Assembly (NCBI GenBank): GCA_015075075.1
Contig: JABTVA010000009.1
Coordinates: 1 to 64,000, forward strand
Reading direction: 5' to 3'
DNA from: Deltaproteobacteria bacterium
GTDB lineage: Bacteria; Desulfobacterota; GWC2-55-46
DNA length: 64,000 bases
The stretch's first letter is position 1. Each line of letters starts with the position of its first letter. A model generated the notes under the pieces. That model was not told the origin of the DNA. It was given only the letters and a program-made list of their open reading frames with translations, and searched no databases. Shown piece after piece: positions 28,934-37,731 of the stretch. The position numbers were made by a program, and so were the translations under genes.

Positions 28934-29030
28934 AGCAGGGTGTTGAAGAACATCCTGCCAGGCAATCCACGGTTGGATTGCCAAATGCGAAGACAATCCA
29001 AGTCGAGCAATTTATAAGTCCTGGACGGAG
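28934..29030 (+). repeat. Family B intergenic repeat, copy 2
   Basis: Matches 12440-12533. It starts with the hairpin GCAGGgTGTTgaagAACAtCCTGC, then GGCAATCCACGGTTGGATTGCC (a near-perfect palindrome, split here as GGCAATCC and GGATTGCC), then GCGAAGACAATCCAAGTCGA. It lies directly beside the solo Family C terminal motif in tsaB. Confidence 0.8.
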
Positions 29031-29037
29031 GAAAAGA

Positions 29038-29733
29038 TCAATTTTTAGAGGTTGCCTTAAGCTCTGCTTCGGATTTCCGGAGGTATATAGGGACGAGCTC
29101 CGCCGGGGAGACGGCCTCCGCCGCGTTCTCGAAGGCCAGTAGCCCGACGTTGGAGGCCCTTATGTGCCAGAGGTGGGGCAAGGCCGCGTACGCGTCCCTG
29201 AGCGCTTCGACGAGCATTTCCATGTAAACGGAAAGGCCGCTCCCTAAGAATACGACTTCCCCCTCAAGCCCCCTCCCCTGTATTTCCCCTATTAGGGCCT
29301 CGGGCCGCATCGCCGAATCCGGCATGACCGCCCTCGGGAGCCCTGACATGGTATCGTAAAGTGCGGTGTAAACCTCGCCCTTCCGGGCGTCGAGCACTGG
29401 GCAGACTATCCGGGCGGAATAGGGTAAGTTCATGGCGAGCGAGGCGAGGGTCGATACACCGGCTATCTTTTTCCCGAGCGGCCATGCAAGCCCCTTGAGG
29501 GCCGATATGCCGATGCGGAGGCCGGTGAACGAGCCCGGGCCGACATCAATGGCGAAGAGGTCTACTTCGTCGAGCCCGCACCCGGCGCTCTCAAGGTGTG
29601 CGTCAAGGGACTTTATGAGCCAGCTGGAATGGGTGCCGGCGTCTCCGACGGTCCATTCGGAGACGAGCCTTCTATCGTCAAGGAGGGCTATCGAGCCTGA
29701 CTGGGACGAGGTGTCGATCGCCAGTATCTTCAA
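29038..29733 (-). CDS. tsaB: tRNA threonylcarbamoyladenosine (t6A) biosynthesis protein TsaB
   Basis: Dimerisation subunit of the TsaBDE complex that makes t6A37 in ANN-decoding tRNAs. 231 residues with the ASKHA-type N-terminus 'MKILAIDTSSQSGSIALL', 'HSSWLIKSLDAHL' and the conserved 'DLFAIDVGPGSFTGLRIGISALKGLA' region. The C-terminal 'KATSKN' and the stop lie in the Family C terminal motif (29040-29056), so the last residues may have been altered by an element end. Last gene of the rpsB operon; it starts 2 bp after the rseP stop. Confidence 0.94.
   Translation of the reverse strand: MKILAIDTSSQSGSIALLDDRRLVSEWTVGDAGTHSSWLIKSLDAHLESAGCGLDEVDLFAIDVGPGSFTGLRIGISALKGLAWPLGKKIAGVSTLASLAMNLPYSARIVCPVLDARKGEVYTALYDTMSGLPRAVMPDSAMRPEALIGEIQGRGLEGEVVFLGSGLSVYMEMLVEALRDAYAALPHLWHIRASNVGLLAFENAAEAVSPAELVPIYLRKSEAELKATSKN
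29040..29056 (+). repeat. Solo terminal motif of the Family C palindromic element
   Basis: AATTTTTAGAGGTTGCC is identical to the terminal repeat of the element at 45574-45718. Read on the - strand it encodes the last residues and supplies the stop of tsaB. The ten or so bases before it (GGAAAAGATC) also resemble the inner flank of the 46983-47122 copy. Confidence 0.75.
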
Positions 29734-29735
29734 GG

Positions 29736-31037
29736 CTATCCGAATATGCGGAAGAGGTCGTTATAGGTCACAAGGAGCATGAGCATGATGAGGAGCGCTA
29801 TGCCCACCTGCTGGGCCGCGGTCATGAACTTTTCGCTCAAGGGCTTGCCCTTTACGGCCTCCATGCCGAAAAATACGAGGTGGCCGCCGTCAAGGACCGG
29901 TATGGGGAAGAGGTTTATTATGCCGAGCTGGAGGCTCAGGAAGGCCATTAGCGACAGGAGGTCGGCTATGCCCGACTCGGCGGCCTGGCCGGCCACCTGC
30001 GCTATCATTATGGGCCCGCCGAGTGTTTTAAGCGAGTAGTCGCCGACTATGAGCCCCTTTACGACCACGAAGAGCTTGTAGGTCATGTCGACCCCGGAGG
30101 CAACGCCCTTCTGAATGGACTCGATAAAGCCGTATTGCCGCGTTACCTGCTCCTCCTGCCTGGAGATGCCGACGAGCCAGGCCTTGGCCTCTTCGTTGTA
30201 GACAGGGGTTATCTCAAAGGCAAGCTCTTCGCCTCCCCTCGACACTTTTATGGCCTTCTTGTCGCCGCTCTTGTGTATCGCGCTTTCAAGCTCGGCCCAG
30301 TGGTTTATGGTGGTGCCGTTTATGGAAATTATCCTGTCGCCCGGCAAAAGCCCGGCGTCCTTTGCGGGAAATCCCGGTGCGACCCCGCCGATTACAGGGT
30401 CCATGGGCGGGAACATCCCGCCGTACCCGGCGCCGGTCGCCTCTGAGACAGCCGGCACAAGTGTTGTCTCAAGGCGGGAGCCGTCCCTTATGAAATCGAC
30501 CTTGAGCTCCTTCCCCGGGCTCATGGCGAGGCCCATGAGGAGCTCTTCCCAGTTCCCGGTCTCGCTGCCTCCGACCGAGACGATGGTATCTCCCCTTTTG
30601 ATGCCGGCCTTGTCCGCGGGCTCATTGAGGGCCACGTACCCTACCTCGGCTGGCCTTTCGAGATAGACCGGGACCTGTATGCCTATCATGAAGATAAGCG
30701 GCATGAGGACTACGGCGAGGACCAGGTTCATCGCCGGCCCGGCTGCCACGATGGAGGCCCTCTTCCAGAGGGGCTTGTGAGTGAACGACTTCATTCGGAG
30801 CTCGTCGGTTATCTCCTCGCCGGGCGCTTCCCCGACCATCTTCACATAGCCGCCGAGCGGCAGAAGAGAGATCCTGTACTCGGTCTCGCCCCTCCGGATG
30901 CCGACAAGCTTGGGGCCGAAGCCCAGCGAAAACTTCTCGACCCCCACTCCGCTGGCCTTGGCGGCGAGGAAATGCCCGAGCTCGTGTATGAATATCAGTA
31001 TGCCGAGGACGATTATGAAGGATATTATCGTTGTCAT
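29736..31037 (-). CDS. rseP: RIP metalloprotease RseP
   Basis: Intramembrane site-2 zinc protease that cleaves anti-sigma factors and signal-peptide remnants. The 433 residues include the active site 'HELGH' (His18, Glu19, His22) in the first membrane helix, a second helix at about 95-118, two tandem PDZ domains in the periplasm (about 130-205 and 210-290; 'GIKRGDTIVSVGG', 'GLLPGDRIISINGT') and the second active-site motif 'PIPVLDGGHL' (Asp ligand) near 385. The length and order are normal. It lies between dxr (73 bp) and tsaB. Confidence 0.96.
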   Translation of the reverse strand: MTTIISFIIVLGILIFIHELGHFLAAKASGVGVEKFSLGFGPKLVGIRRGETEYRISLLPLGGYVKMVGEAPGEEITDELRMKSFTHKPLWKRASIVAAGPAMNLVLAVVLMPLIFMIGIQVPVYLERPAEVGYVALNEPADKAGIKRGDTIVSVGGSETGNWEELLMGLAMSPGKELKVDFIRDGSRLETTLVPAVSEATGAGYGGMFPPMDPVIGGVAPGFPAKDAGLLPGDRIISINGTTINHWAELESAIHKSGDKKAIKVSRGGEELAFEITPVYNEEAKAWLVGISRQEEQVTRQYGFIESIQKGVASGVDMTYKLFVVVKGLIVGDYSLKTLGGPIMIAQVAGQAAESGIADLLSLMAFLSLQLGIINLFPIPVLDGGHLVFFGMEAVKGKPLSEKFMTAAQQVGIALLIMLMLLVTYNDLFRIFG

Positions 31038-31110
31038 TTCCTATCTCAATTCAAGCGTGATTTTTGGCGTAAATTTTCATTATACAATAAATTGCCTGCC
31101 CGTGTCGCGC

Positions 31111-32265
31111 TCAGGCGGAAGCGGCGGCCGACCTTGCGAGCCTTCTCGCCTCCCGGTCCGCCTCCAGGACGTCCTCAACCGACCCCGGCTCTTTCGATTG
31201 GTGCGCCCCGAGCACCTCGCCTATAACCCGGGATATGCCGGTAAAGGGGATCCTGCCCTCGAGGAAGAGCTCGACCGCGACCTCGTCAGCCGCGTTTAGC
31301 GCGGCAGGGGCCGTGCCGCCGGTCTTGAGGGCCTCGTAAGCGAACCCCAGGCACGGGTACCTCTCGGGCTCCGGGGCGCTGAAATCGAGTGAAAGGCGGC
31401 TGAAATCCAGCGGCTCGGTCCCCGAAGCTATCCTTTCAGGGTACGCAAGTGCGTACGAGATGGGCGAGCGCATATCCGGTGCGCTCATCTGGGCCATTAC
31501 CGCGCCGTCGATATACTCGACCATCGAGTGTACTATCGACTGGGGGTGTATTACAACCGATATCTTCTCGGGCGGGAGGCCGAAAAGCCATCTCGCCTCT
31601 ATGACCTCGAACCCCTTGTTTACGAGCGTGGCAGAGTCTATCGTGACCTTCCTCCCCATCTTCCATCTCGGGTGCTTCAATGCCTCTTCCGGCCCCATCC
31701 TTTCGAGCTCGGGAAGCGGGGTCTTGAGGAACGGCCCGCCCGAGGCCGTGAGTATTATCCGCTTGAGGTCCTCTCGCCTGTGGCCGAGGAGCGACTGGAA
31801 TACCGCCGAGTGTTCGCTGTCTACAGGCAATACATTGACGCCCCGCTTCGCGGCCTCTTCCATTACGAGCCTGCCGGCGAGCACGAGGGATTCCTTGTTG
31901 GCGAGCGCTATGTCCTTCCCGGCCCTCACCGCGGCCATGGTCGGGAGTAGCCCGGCGGCCCCTGATATCGCGGCGACGGTCATGTCAACGCCATCCAGGG
32001 AGGCGGCCTTCATGGCGGCGCCTGGTCCGGCCTCGACCGCGACCGGGACTGAAAGCGAGTTCCTCAAGGCCGCAGCCGCATCCTCGCTACCGACCGAGAC
32101 GAAAGCGGGCCTGAACTCTTCAATCTGCTCCTTGAGGAGCGCGATATTCCGGCCCGCGGCCATTGAGACCACCCTGAACCTCTCCGGGTGCGAGCGCACC
32201 ACCTCGAGGGTGTTCGTCCCTATGGACCCTGTCGAGCCGAGTATGGAAATCCCCTTTCGCTTCAT
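31111..32265 (-). CDS. dxr: 1-deoxy-D-xylulose 5-phosphate reductoisomerase
   Basis: Second enzyme of the non-mevalonate isoprenoid pathway. 384 residues with the NADPH loop 'ILGSTGSIGTNTLEVV', 'ALANKESLVLAG', 'LPVDSEHSAVFQ' (metal/substrate site) and 'TIDSATLVNKGFEVIEA'. The start at 32265 overlaps the cdsA stop by 4 bp (ATGA). The open frame continues upstream in cdsA but that part is not Dxr-like. It sits in the usual frr-uppS-cdsA-dxr-rseP order. Confidence 0.97.
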   Translation of the reverse strand: MKRKGISILGSTGSIGTNTLEVVRSHPERFRVVSMAAGRNIALLKEQIEEFRPAFVSVGSEDAAAALRNSLSVPVAVEAGPGAAMKAASLDGVDMTVAAISGAAGLLPTMAAVRAGKDIALANKESLVLAGRLVMEEAAKRGVNVLPVDSEHSAVFQSLLGHRREDLKRIILTASGGPFLKTPLPELERMGPEEALKHPRWKMGRKVTIDSATLVNKGFEVIEARWLFGLPPEKISVVIHPQSIVHSMVEYIDGAVMAQMSAPDMRSPISYALAYPERIASGTEPLDFSRLSLDFSAPEPERYPCLGFAYEALKTGGTAPAALNAADEVAVELFLEGRIPFTGISRVIGEVLGAHQSKEPGSVEDVLEADREARRLARSAAASA

Positions 32266-33077
32266 GTGTGAATGGCCCTGATGGTCAGGTAAAAATAAAC
32301 GAACGGGATATTGAATATGAGGCTGTCTATCCTGTCGAGCATACCCCCGTGCCCCGGTATGATGGAGCCCGAGTCCTTTACCCCGGCGCTCCTTTTGAGG
32401 ACCGATTCGGCGAGGTCGCCCATTATGGCTATGAGGCCTATGCCGGCTGAGAGCGCGAACATATCCAGGTAATCCGGCCCGAGCCCGGCCAGGCGGGCGA
32501 AGACGAAGCCCGCAATTACGCCCCCGGCAACGCCACCTATCGCGCCCTCGACGGTCTTTTTCGGGCTTATCTCGGGAGATAGCTTGTGCCTGCCGAGAGT
32601 CTTTCCGACGGACAGGGCAAAGGTGTCGTTCGCCCAGACCACAACGAGGAGGAAAAGGAGCCACCACTGGCCCTGGGGAAGTTCCCTTAGCGGAGTGATG
32701 AATGAAATGGGCAGGGCTATGTACAAAAGGCCGAGCGCCTTGTGCGCCGTATCCACTGAGGAATCGCCGAAAACGCGGCCGGATACCATCGAATGGAAAA
32801 AGAAGAGGAATACGAGGGCAATGAGGAACGGGGCCAGGAAGACCGGCCCTGAAAAATAGACGGCAAGGACGATTACTACGCCGGACGCTATGCCGAGCCG
32901 GTCGAAGGCCCTGTCTTTCGCGTCCACCCGGGCGAGCGCGTTGAACTCGGAAAAGGCAAGCGCGGCGATTACGGCAGAGACCGCGAGTATCCAGTAAGGG
33001 CCGGCGTAAAGGACTATCGCGACGATGATCGGGATAAGTACGGCCCCGGTTGCTACCCTTTTCAGACTCCCCTCCAA
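32262..33077 (-). CDS. cdsA: Phosphatidate cytidylyltransferase
   Basis: Makes CDP-diacylglycerol, the precursor of all phospholipids including the PssA product. A 271-residue polytopic membrane protein with the family signature 'SPEISPKKTVEGAIGG' near residue 165 and the C-terminal 'GDLAESVLKRSAGVKDSG' followed by 'PGHGGMLDRIDSL', the CDS motif with its metal-binding Asp residues. Seven to eight hydrophobic segments. It starts 18 bp after uppS and is translationally coupled to dxr. Confidence 0.96.
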   Translation of the reverse strand: MEGSLKRVATGAVLIPIIVAIVLYAGPYWILAVSAVIAALAFSEFNALARVDAKDRAFDRLGIASGVVIVLAVYFSGPVFLAPFLIALVFLFFFHSMVSGRVFGDSSVDTAHKALGLLYIALPISFITPLRELPQGQWWLLFLLVVVWANDTFALSVGKTLGRHKLSPEISPKKTVEGAIGGVAGGVIAGFVFARLAGLGPDYLDMFALSAGIGLIAIMGDLAESVLKRSAGVKDSGSIIPGHGGMLDRIDSLIFNIPFVYFYLTIRAIHT

Positions 33078-33095
33078 TCGGAAAAGCGCGCCCGG

Positions 33096-33866
33096 CTACC
33101 TCCTGGCGGCCGCGCCAACTCCCTTTTCCTTCACCAGGCCGAACCTGCGCTCCCGCTTCTGGTAGTCCCTTATGGCGGCCTCCAGGTGCTCTTTCGTGAA
33201 ATCGGGCCAGAGCACGTCCGATATGTATATCTCGGTGTACGCGAGCTGCCAGAGGAGGAAGTTGGATATCCTCATCTCGCCGCTCGTCCTTATGAGGAGG
33301 TCGGGGTCGGGTATGCCCGCCGTGTAGAGGTTCGACTGTACCGTATCGTCGGTTACGCCGGAGGGCATGAGGCTCCCCTCGTAGACCTGCATGGCTATCT
33401 TCCTTGCGGCCCGGGTTATCTCCTCGCGACCGCTGTAGCTCAAGGCGAGCTGGAGCCCCATGCCGGTATTGCCCTTCGTATTATCCTCAAGGTCGGATAC
33501 CACGGCCCTGACGCCGGCCGGGAGGTCCTCGACGCAGCCGATGGCCCTGAAACGGATGTTGTTCTCCATGAGGCTTTTCTTCTCGCCCTTCAAGTGGGTC
33601 TCGAGGAACTTCATGAGCATCTGGACCTCGCGGGCGGGCCTGTTCCAGTTCTCCTTCGAGAACGTGTACAGGGTAAGGTAACCGACGCCCATCTCCCGGC
33701 AGTGGCGGACGGTCTCCCTGGCGGCCTCTATGCCCTTACGGTGGCCGTTTATCCTGTTGAGGAGCCGCTTGCGCGCCCATCTTCCGTTGCCGTCCATTAT
33801 GACGGCTATGTGCCTGGGGAGATTGTCCATTGAAATTTCGCTCATCGGGAAATGCGAAGCCTTCAT
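33096..33866 (-). CDS. uppS: Isoprenyl (undecaprenyl) diphosphate synthase
   Basis: Cis-prenyltransferase that makes the lipid carrier for peptidoglycan and glycan precursors. 256 residues: 'HIAVIMDGNGRWARKR' (catalytic Asp), 'GHRKGIEAARETVRHC', 'TLYTFSKENWNRP' and 'DLLIRTSGEMRISNFLLWQLAYTEIY' region. The start may be ATG 33866 or 33845 ('MSEISMDNLPRH'). It follows frr by 37 bp in the translation-envelope operon. Confidence 0.96.
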   Translation of the reverse strand: MKASHFPMSEISMDNLPRHIAVIMDGNGRWARKRLLNRINGHRKGIEAARETVRHCREMGVGYLTLYTFSKENWNRPAREVQMLMKFLETHLKGEKKSLMENNIRFRAIGCVEDLPAGVRAVVSDLEDNTKGNTGMGLQLALSYSGREEITRAARKIAMQVYEGSLMPSGVTDDTVQSNLYTAGIPDPDLLIRTSGEMRISNFLLWQLAYTEIYISDVLWPDFTKEHLEAAIRDYQKRERRFGLVKEKGVGAAARR

Positions 33867-33903
33867 TCATGCGGGGCCGAAAAGCCTTCCGGCGGGAGGA
33901 CTG

Positions 33904-34461
33904 CTATACCTCCATTATCTCGGCCTCTTTCTGGACGACCATCTCGTCTATCCTGTGTATCTGCCTGTCCGTAATGTCCTGCACGTCCTTCTGGAGCTTC
34001 TTCAGTTCGTCCTCGGATATGGCCTTGTCCTTCTCCAGCTTCTTGAGGCCCTCGTTGGCGTCCCTCCTTACGTTCCGCACGGCTATCTTGCATTCCTCGG
34101 CGTACTTCCTGGCGAGCTTTACGAGGTCCTTCCTCCTCTCCTCGGTAAGCGGCGGGATATTTATCCTTATGAGCTTGCCGTCGCTCGACGGCGTAAGCCC
34201 GAGGTCCGAGGTCATTATGGCCTTCTCGATGGCGTGGATCTGCGAGATGTCCCAGGGCTGTATGGTTATGGTCCTGCTCTCCGGGACCGAAAGGGTCGCT
34301 ATCTGCTTTATGGGCGTGGGCGTGCCGTAATAATCCACCTTAACGTGGTCGAGTATGGCAAGCGATGCCCGACCGGTGCGAAGCCCCCCGAGCTCGTGCG
34401 TGAGCGCTTCGATTGCCTTGTCTGTACGTTTCCTCAAATCGGAAAGTATCTCTTCCTTCAT
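33904..34461 (-). CDS. frr: Ribosome recycling factor
   Basis: Releases ribosomes from mRNA after termination together with EF-G. 185 residues, exactly the usual size. Conserved stretches: '[28 protein letters not shown]' region, '[14 protein letters not shown]', '[20 protein letters not shown]' and '[14 protein letters not shown]'. Intact frame with GGAGCAGGAGATG giving a strong ribosome-binding site. Positioned 70 bp after pyrH. Confidence 0.98.
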   Translation of the reverse strand: MKEEILSDLRKRTDKAIEALTHELGGLRTGRASLAILDHVKVDYYGTPTPIKQIATLSVPESRTITIQPWDISQIHAIEKAIMTSDLGLTPSSDGKLIRINIPPLTEERRKDLVKLARKYAEECKIAVRNVRRDANEGLKKLEKDKAISEDELKKLQKDVQDITDRQIHRIDEMVVQKEAEIMEV

Positions 34462-34531
34462 CTCCTGCTCCGTTCAATCGGGATTACAATCTTTTTTTCG
34501 CGTGAGCGGCACGCTGAGACTCCGGCCTCTC

Positions 34532-35242
34532 TCAGGAAACGAGCGTGCCGATACGCTCGCCCTTTACAATCCTCACGAGGTTCCCGGGCTCCTTTATGCT
34601 GAATACGATAATAGGCAGGCTATTGTCCATGCAGAGGGAAATTGCCGTCGAGTCCATGACTTTCAAGCCGTCCTTGAGAACGTCTATGAACTTGAGGCTC
34701 TCGTACTTGACCGCGTCCTTCTCCTTCATCGGGTCCCTGTCGTAGACGCCGTCGACCTTGGTCCCCTTGAGGATCACGTCGGCGTGTATCTCCATGGCCC
34801 GGAGCGACGCGGCGGTGTCGGTCGTGAAGTACGGGTTCCCGGTGCCGGCAGCGAAGATTATGACCCTGCCCTTCTCGAGGTGGCGCACGGCGCGCCTCCT
34901 TATGTAGGGCTCGGCAAGCTCCTTCATCTCGATAGCCGATATGACCCGCGTAAAGACGCCGTTCTTCTCGAGGGCGTCCTGGAGCATGAGGGAGTTTATG
35001 ACGGTCGCGAGCATGCCGACGTAGTCGGCGGTCGCCCTGTCCATGCCCTTGGCGCTCGCGGACACCCCCCTGAAGATATTTCCGCCCCCGATGACAACCG
35101 CCACCTGGACCCCGAGGTTATGCACGTCCTTTATCTCCTGGGCTATGGAGTTTATGACGGACGTGTCGACCCCGAACTCCTTGCTTCCCATGAGGGCCTC
35201 GCCCGAGAGCTTCAGGAGTATCCTGTTATATTTGTATTCTGG
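34532..35242 (-). CDS. pyrH: Uridylate kinase
   Basis: Phosphorylates UMP to UDP; hexameric amino-acid-kinase fold unique to bacteria and archaea. 236 residues from ATG 35242 ('[18 protein letters not shown]'). '[13 protein letters not shown]', '[20 protein letters not shown]', '[17 protein letters not shown]' and 'DGVYDRDP' are the diagnostic motifs. An upstream ATG at 35254 is possible but adds only four residues. It lies between tsf and frr; the tsf terminator at 35288-35321 precedes it, so it may have partly separate expression. Confidence 0.97.
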   Translation of the reverse strand, partial: PEYKYNRILLKLSGEALMGSKEFGVDTSVINSIAQEIKDVHNLGVQVAVVIGGGNIFRGVSASAKGMDRATADYVGMLATVINSLMLQDALEKNGVFTRVISAIEMKELAEPYIRRRAVRHLEKGRVIIFAAGTGNPYFTTDTAASLRAMEIHADVILKGTKVDGVYDRDPMKEKDAVKYESLKFIDVLKDGLKVMDSTAISLCMDNSLPIIVFSIKEPGNLVRIVKGERIGTLVS

Positions 35243-35287
35243 CATGTCGCGCACGGAAAGGCCGTCGGCCTAAAGGTGAGATATGCG

Positions 35288-35321
35288 AAAAAGGAGCGGG
35301 TGGGCCTGGCCCTCCCGCTCC
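35288..35321 (-). terminator. Terminator or attenuator after tsf
   Basis: GGAGCGGGAGGGCC (35308-35321 on the - strand) pairs with the 35293-35306 arm with one mismatch and is followed by TTTTTCGC. It starts 7 bp after the tsf stop and could separate rpsB-tsf from pyrH onwards or reduce read-through. Confidence 0.8.
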
Positions 35322-35327
35322 CGGTCT

Positions 35328-35975
35328 TTACTTCTGCGCGGCCGCCACCTCGGCGGCGAAGTCGGACTGCTTCTTCTCGAGCCCCTCGCCGACCTTGAAC
35401 CTGGCGAACCTTCTTATCGATATGTTCTCGCCGAGCTTCGCTATGTTCTCTATCACGACCTGCTCGATGGTCTTTTCAGGCTCCTTCACGAATGGCTGCT
35501 CAAGCAGGCAGACTTCCTTCAGGAACTTCTCGACCTTCCCGTCCACCATCTTGGCCACCACGTGTTCGGGCTTCCCGGATTCCTTTGCCTGGGCCTCGTA
35601 TATCCGCCTCTCGCCCTCTATGACCCCGGCCGGGACTTCCTTCCTGTTTACGTACAACGGGCTCATCGCCGCAATATGGAGCGCTATCTCGCGGACCAGG
35701 GCGCTGAAGCCGTCCGTCTTGGCCACGAAATCGGTCTCGCAGTTCACTTCAAGGAGGACGCCCACCTTGCCCCCGCCGTGGATATAGCTCCCTATTATGC
35801 CCTCGGTCGCGGCCCTGGCAGACTTCTTTTCAGCCGCCGCAAGGCCCTTCTTGCGGAGAAACTCGACCGCCGCCGCCACGTCGCCCTTGGTCTCGGCAAG
35901 GGCCTTCTTGCAGTCCATGAAGCCGGCCCCGGTCTTTTCCCTGAGTTCCTTTACTGCTACTGCGGAAATCTCCAT
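35328..35975 (-). CDS. tsf: Elongation factor Ts
   Basis: Nucleotide exchange factor for EF-Tu. The 215 residues form the short class, with one core subdomain, as in Geobacter and Thermus, in contrast to the longer E. coli protein. Signatures: 'VKELREKTGAGFMDCKKALAET' region, 'GGKVGVLLEVNCETDFVAKTDGF' region (TDFVAK contacts EF-Tu) and 'IAMHIAA'-like 'REIALHIAAMSPLYVNR'. It follows rpsB by 35 bp; a terminator-like hairpin follows. Confidence 0.97.
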   Translation of the reverse strand: MEISAVAVKELREKTGAGFMDCKKALAETKGDVAAAVEFLRKKGLAAAEKKSARAATEGIIGSYIHGGGKVGVLLEVNCETDFVAKTDGFSALVREIALHIAAMSPLYVNRKEVPAGVIEGERRIYEAQAKESGKPEHVVAKMVDGKVEKFLKEVCLLEQPFVKEPEKTIEQVVIENIAKLGENISIRRFARFKVGEGLEKKQSDFAAEVAAAQK

Positions 35976-36010
35976 TATCCGAAAAACCCCCTGATATTAT
36001 TCTCTGCGGC

Positions 36011-36810
36011 TCAGCCCTGGGCCGTTCCCTCGGCGCTCGCTGCGGCCTCCGGGGCAGCGGATGCCGCCTCGGCACCGGCTTCCGCCTTCGCGGCCTTCTT
36101 GTCGGCCTTTGCCTGGAGCGCTTCCTCGTATGCGGACTTGCCTTCGATGCAGGCGTCGGCAATGGATGCGGAGAAGAGCTTTATGGCCCTTATGGCGTCG
36201 TCGTTTCCGGGTATTACGTAGTCGACCTCGTCCGGGTCGCAGTTCGTGTCCACGATGGCCACGACCTTTATGCCCAGCCTGTTGGCCTCCTTGATGGCTA
36301 TGGACTCCTTCTTGGAGTCGATTATGAAAAGGACGTCGGGCACCTTGTCGAGGTTCTTAACGCCGCCAGGTATTTCTCGAGCCTTTCCCTTTCCCTCCTG
36401 AGGAGCAGCAGCTCCTTTTTGGTGGCCGAGGCGAAGTCCGGGTTGGTCTCGAGGGTGTCGAGCTCCTTCAATCTGTTTATTGATTTCTTGACGGTTGCGA
36501 AGTTGGTGAGGAACCCGCCTATCCACCTGTTGTTTATGTACCCCATCCCGGCCCTTGCGGCCTCTTCCTGTATCGCGTTCTGGGCCTGTTTCTTGGTGCC
36601 GACGAAGAGGACCCTGCCGCCCTTGGATGCGGAGTTCCTGATGTAGTCGTATGCTTCCTTGAAGAGTTTGACGGTCTGCTGAAGGTCGATGATGTAGATG
36701 CCGTTCCTGGCCCCGTAGATGTAGGTCTTCATCTTCGGGTTCCACCTCTTGGTCTGGTGCCCGAAGTGGACGCCTGATTCCAGAAGCTGTTTCATTGAAA
36801 GATAAGCCAT
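36011..36810 (-). CDS. rpsB: 30S ribosomal protein S2, one frameshift
   Basis: Essential small-subunit protein. The first frame (36810 to about 36360) gives '[20 protein letters not shown]', '[13 protein letters not shown]', '[19 protein letters not shown]' and '[13 protein letters not shown]'. One base is missing in GCGGCG near 36362, after which '[21 protein letters not shown]', '[27 protein letters not shown]' and an Ala/Lys/Glu-rich tail continue to 36011. Total about 266 residues, the normal core plus a low-complexity tail. An rpsB null would not be viable, so this is very probably a consensus error. First gene of the operon. Confidence 0.97.
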
Positions 36811-36950
36811 TTGTGATTCTCCTCCCTTTCGGTTTTTTTTCCTCCGCGGCGCATGGGACCGGAACCCTGGAAGGGCACCGCCGGTCCTGGATATCCGCGT
36901 GCGTAGTTAATCGAAGATATTTAGCACAATGAAGCGGTTGTTGCAAGAAG

Positions 36951-36999
36951 AAAAAAGGCTTTCGCATGCCCGGTGAGCGGCGTAAATGCAGCGAAAGCC
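36951..36999 (-). terminator. Terminator of the lipoprotein gene
   Basis: GGCTTTCGC (36991-36999 on -) and GCGAAAGCC (36957-36965) form a perfect 9-bp stem with a 25-base loop, followed on the - strand by TTTTTTCTTCTT. It lies about 70 bp past the 37070 stop. Confidence 0.85.
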
Positions 37000-37069
37000 C
37001 TGAGAATTGTTGAATTTTAGTGAAAAAGACGCAAGAGAGACGAATAACTACTATGATTACAGGCAACCT

Positions 37070-37717
37070 CTATTCGCCCGTCCGCCAGGCTATCTCGCCC
37101 CTGCCCATGACGCCGGTCACCACGAGCTTCAACGTGCCGTCCGGACCGGGCATCTCCGTGCCTTCCTCGGAATACCTCGGGAATTGGACAAGGTAAGCCC
37201 TGCTCCAGAGGTCGAAATAGGGGAAGAACTCCCTTATGAAAGCCTCTGTGCCCTCGACCCTGGAAATGGAAATGGGCCTCGACCGGTTCCCGCTGCCGTC
37301 CTCGAGATAGACCTGCCAGACCGAGTCCCTGCGGTCAAAGTCGTTTACGGACGCGTCAGGCGTATAGGCGGTAAAGAAGACCTCGTTATACTTCTCGGCC
37401 TGTTCAAGCTCCCGTGCAAGGAGCGCTTCCACGCGCTCCGGGCCGAGCGCGTAGCTTTCGCCGTACTTCCTTATGTAGGCTTTTCTGAACTCCTCGCTCT
37501 TGTATGTGGCGTTCAGGTAAAGCCTTGACTCGAGCTTCTCGTGCACCCGGACCCCGCCCGACCAGCGGTCCAGCACCTTATGGTAGGGCGGCTCAGGGGC
37601 CGGACCCTTTGCGCAGCCCTGGAACAAGAGCGCAGAGAGGGTCAGCATGCAAATGACCGATGAAAACGCCCTGCCTTTCCGCCTGGCTATGCCCTTATTG
37701 AGAACGCGCGTAAGCAT
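37070..37717 (-). CDS. Putative lipoprotein of unknown function
   Basis: I do not recognise a named family. 215 residues: basic start, hydrophobic stretch about 18-33 and a plausible lipobox 'LLFQGC' with Cys35, so probably an outer- or inner-membrane lipoprotein. The mature part has 'HEKLESRLYLNATYKSEEFRKAY', 'FFTAYTPDASVNDFDRRDSVWQVYLED' and 'RAYLVQFPRY', a pattern seen in small uncharacterised beta-rich lipoproteins of delta-type bacteria. It starts 14 bp after the SUMF1-type gene, so both are likely one transcript that ends at the hairpin at 36951-36999. Confidence 0.8.
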   Translation of the reverse strand: MLTRVLNKGIARRKGRAFSSVICMLTLSALLFQGCAKGPAPEPPYHKVLDRWSGGVRVHEKLESRLYLNATYKSEEFRKAYIRKYGESYALGPERVEALLARELEQAEKYNEVFFTAYTPDASVNDFDRRDSVWQVYLEDGSGNRSRPISISRVEGTEAFIREFFPYFDLWSRAYLVQFPRYSEEGTEMPGPDGTLKLVVTGVMGRGEIAWRTGE

Positions 37718-37731
37718 ACCCGCCAGCCGGC

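Larger units (their letters stand above)
28594..29037. other. Gene-free AT-rich spacer between the tsaB and ilv operons
   Basis: About 440 bp without a convincing gene. It holds a likely terminator for the rpsB-tsaB operon, a Family B repeat and, at 28640-28760, an AT-rich stretch (TTAATAAAA, TTTATAATATC) that is the most likely promoter region for DUF465-ilvD. An open frame at 28617-28931 lacks any family resemblance and differs in composition, so I do not call it. Confidence 0.6.
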
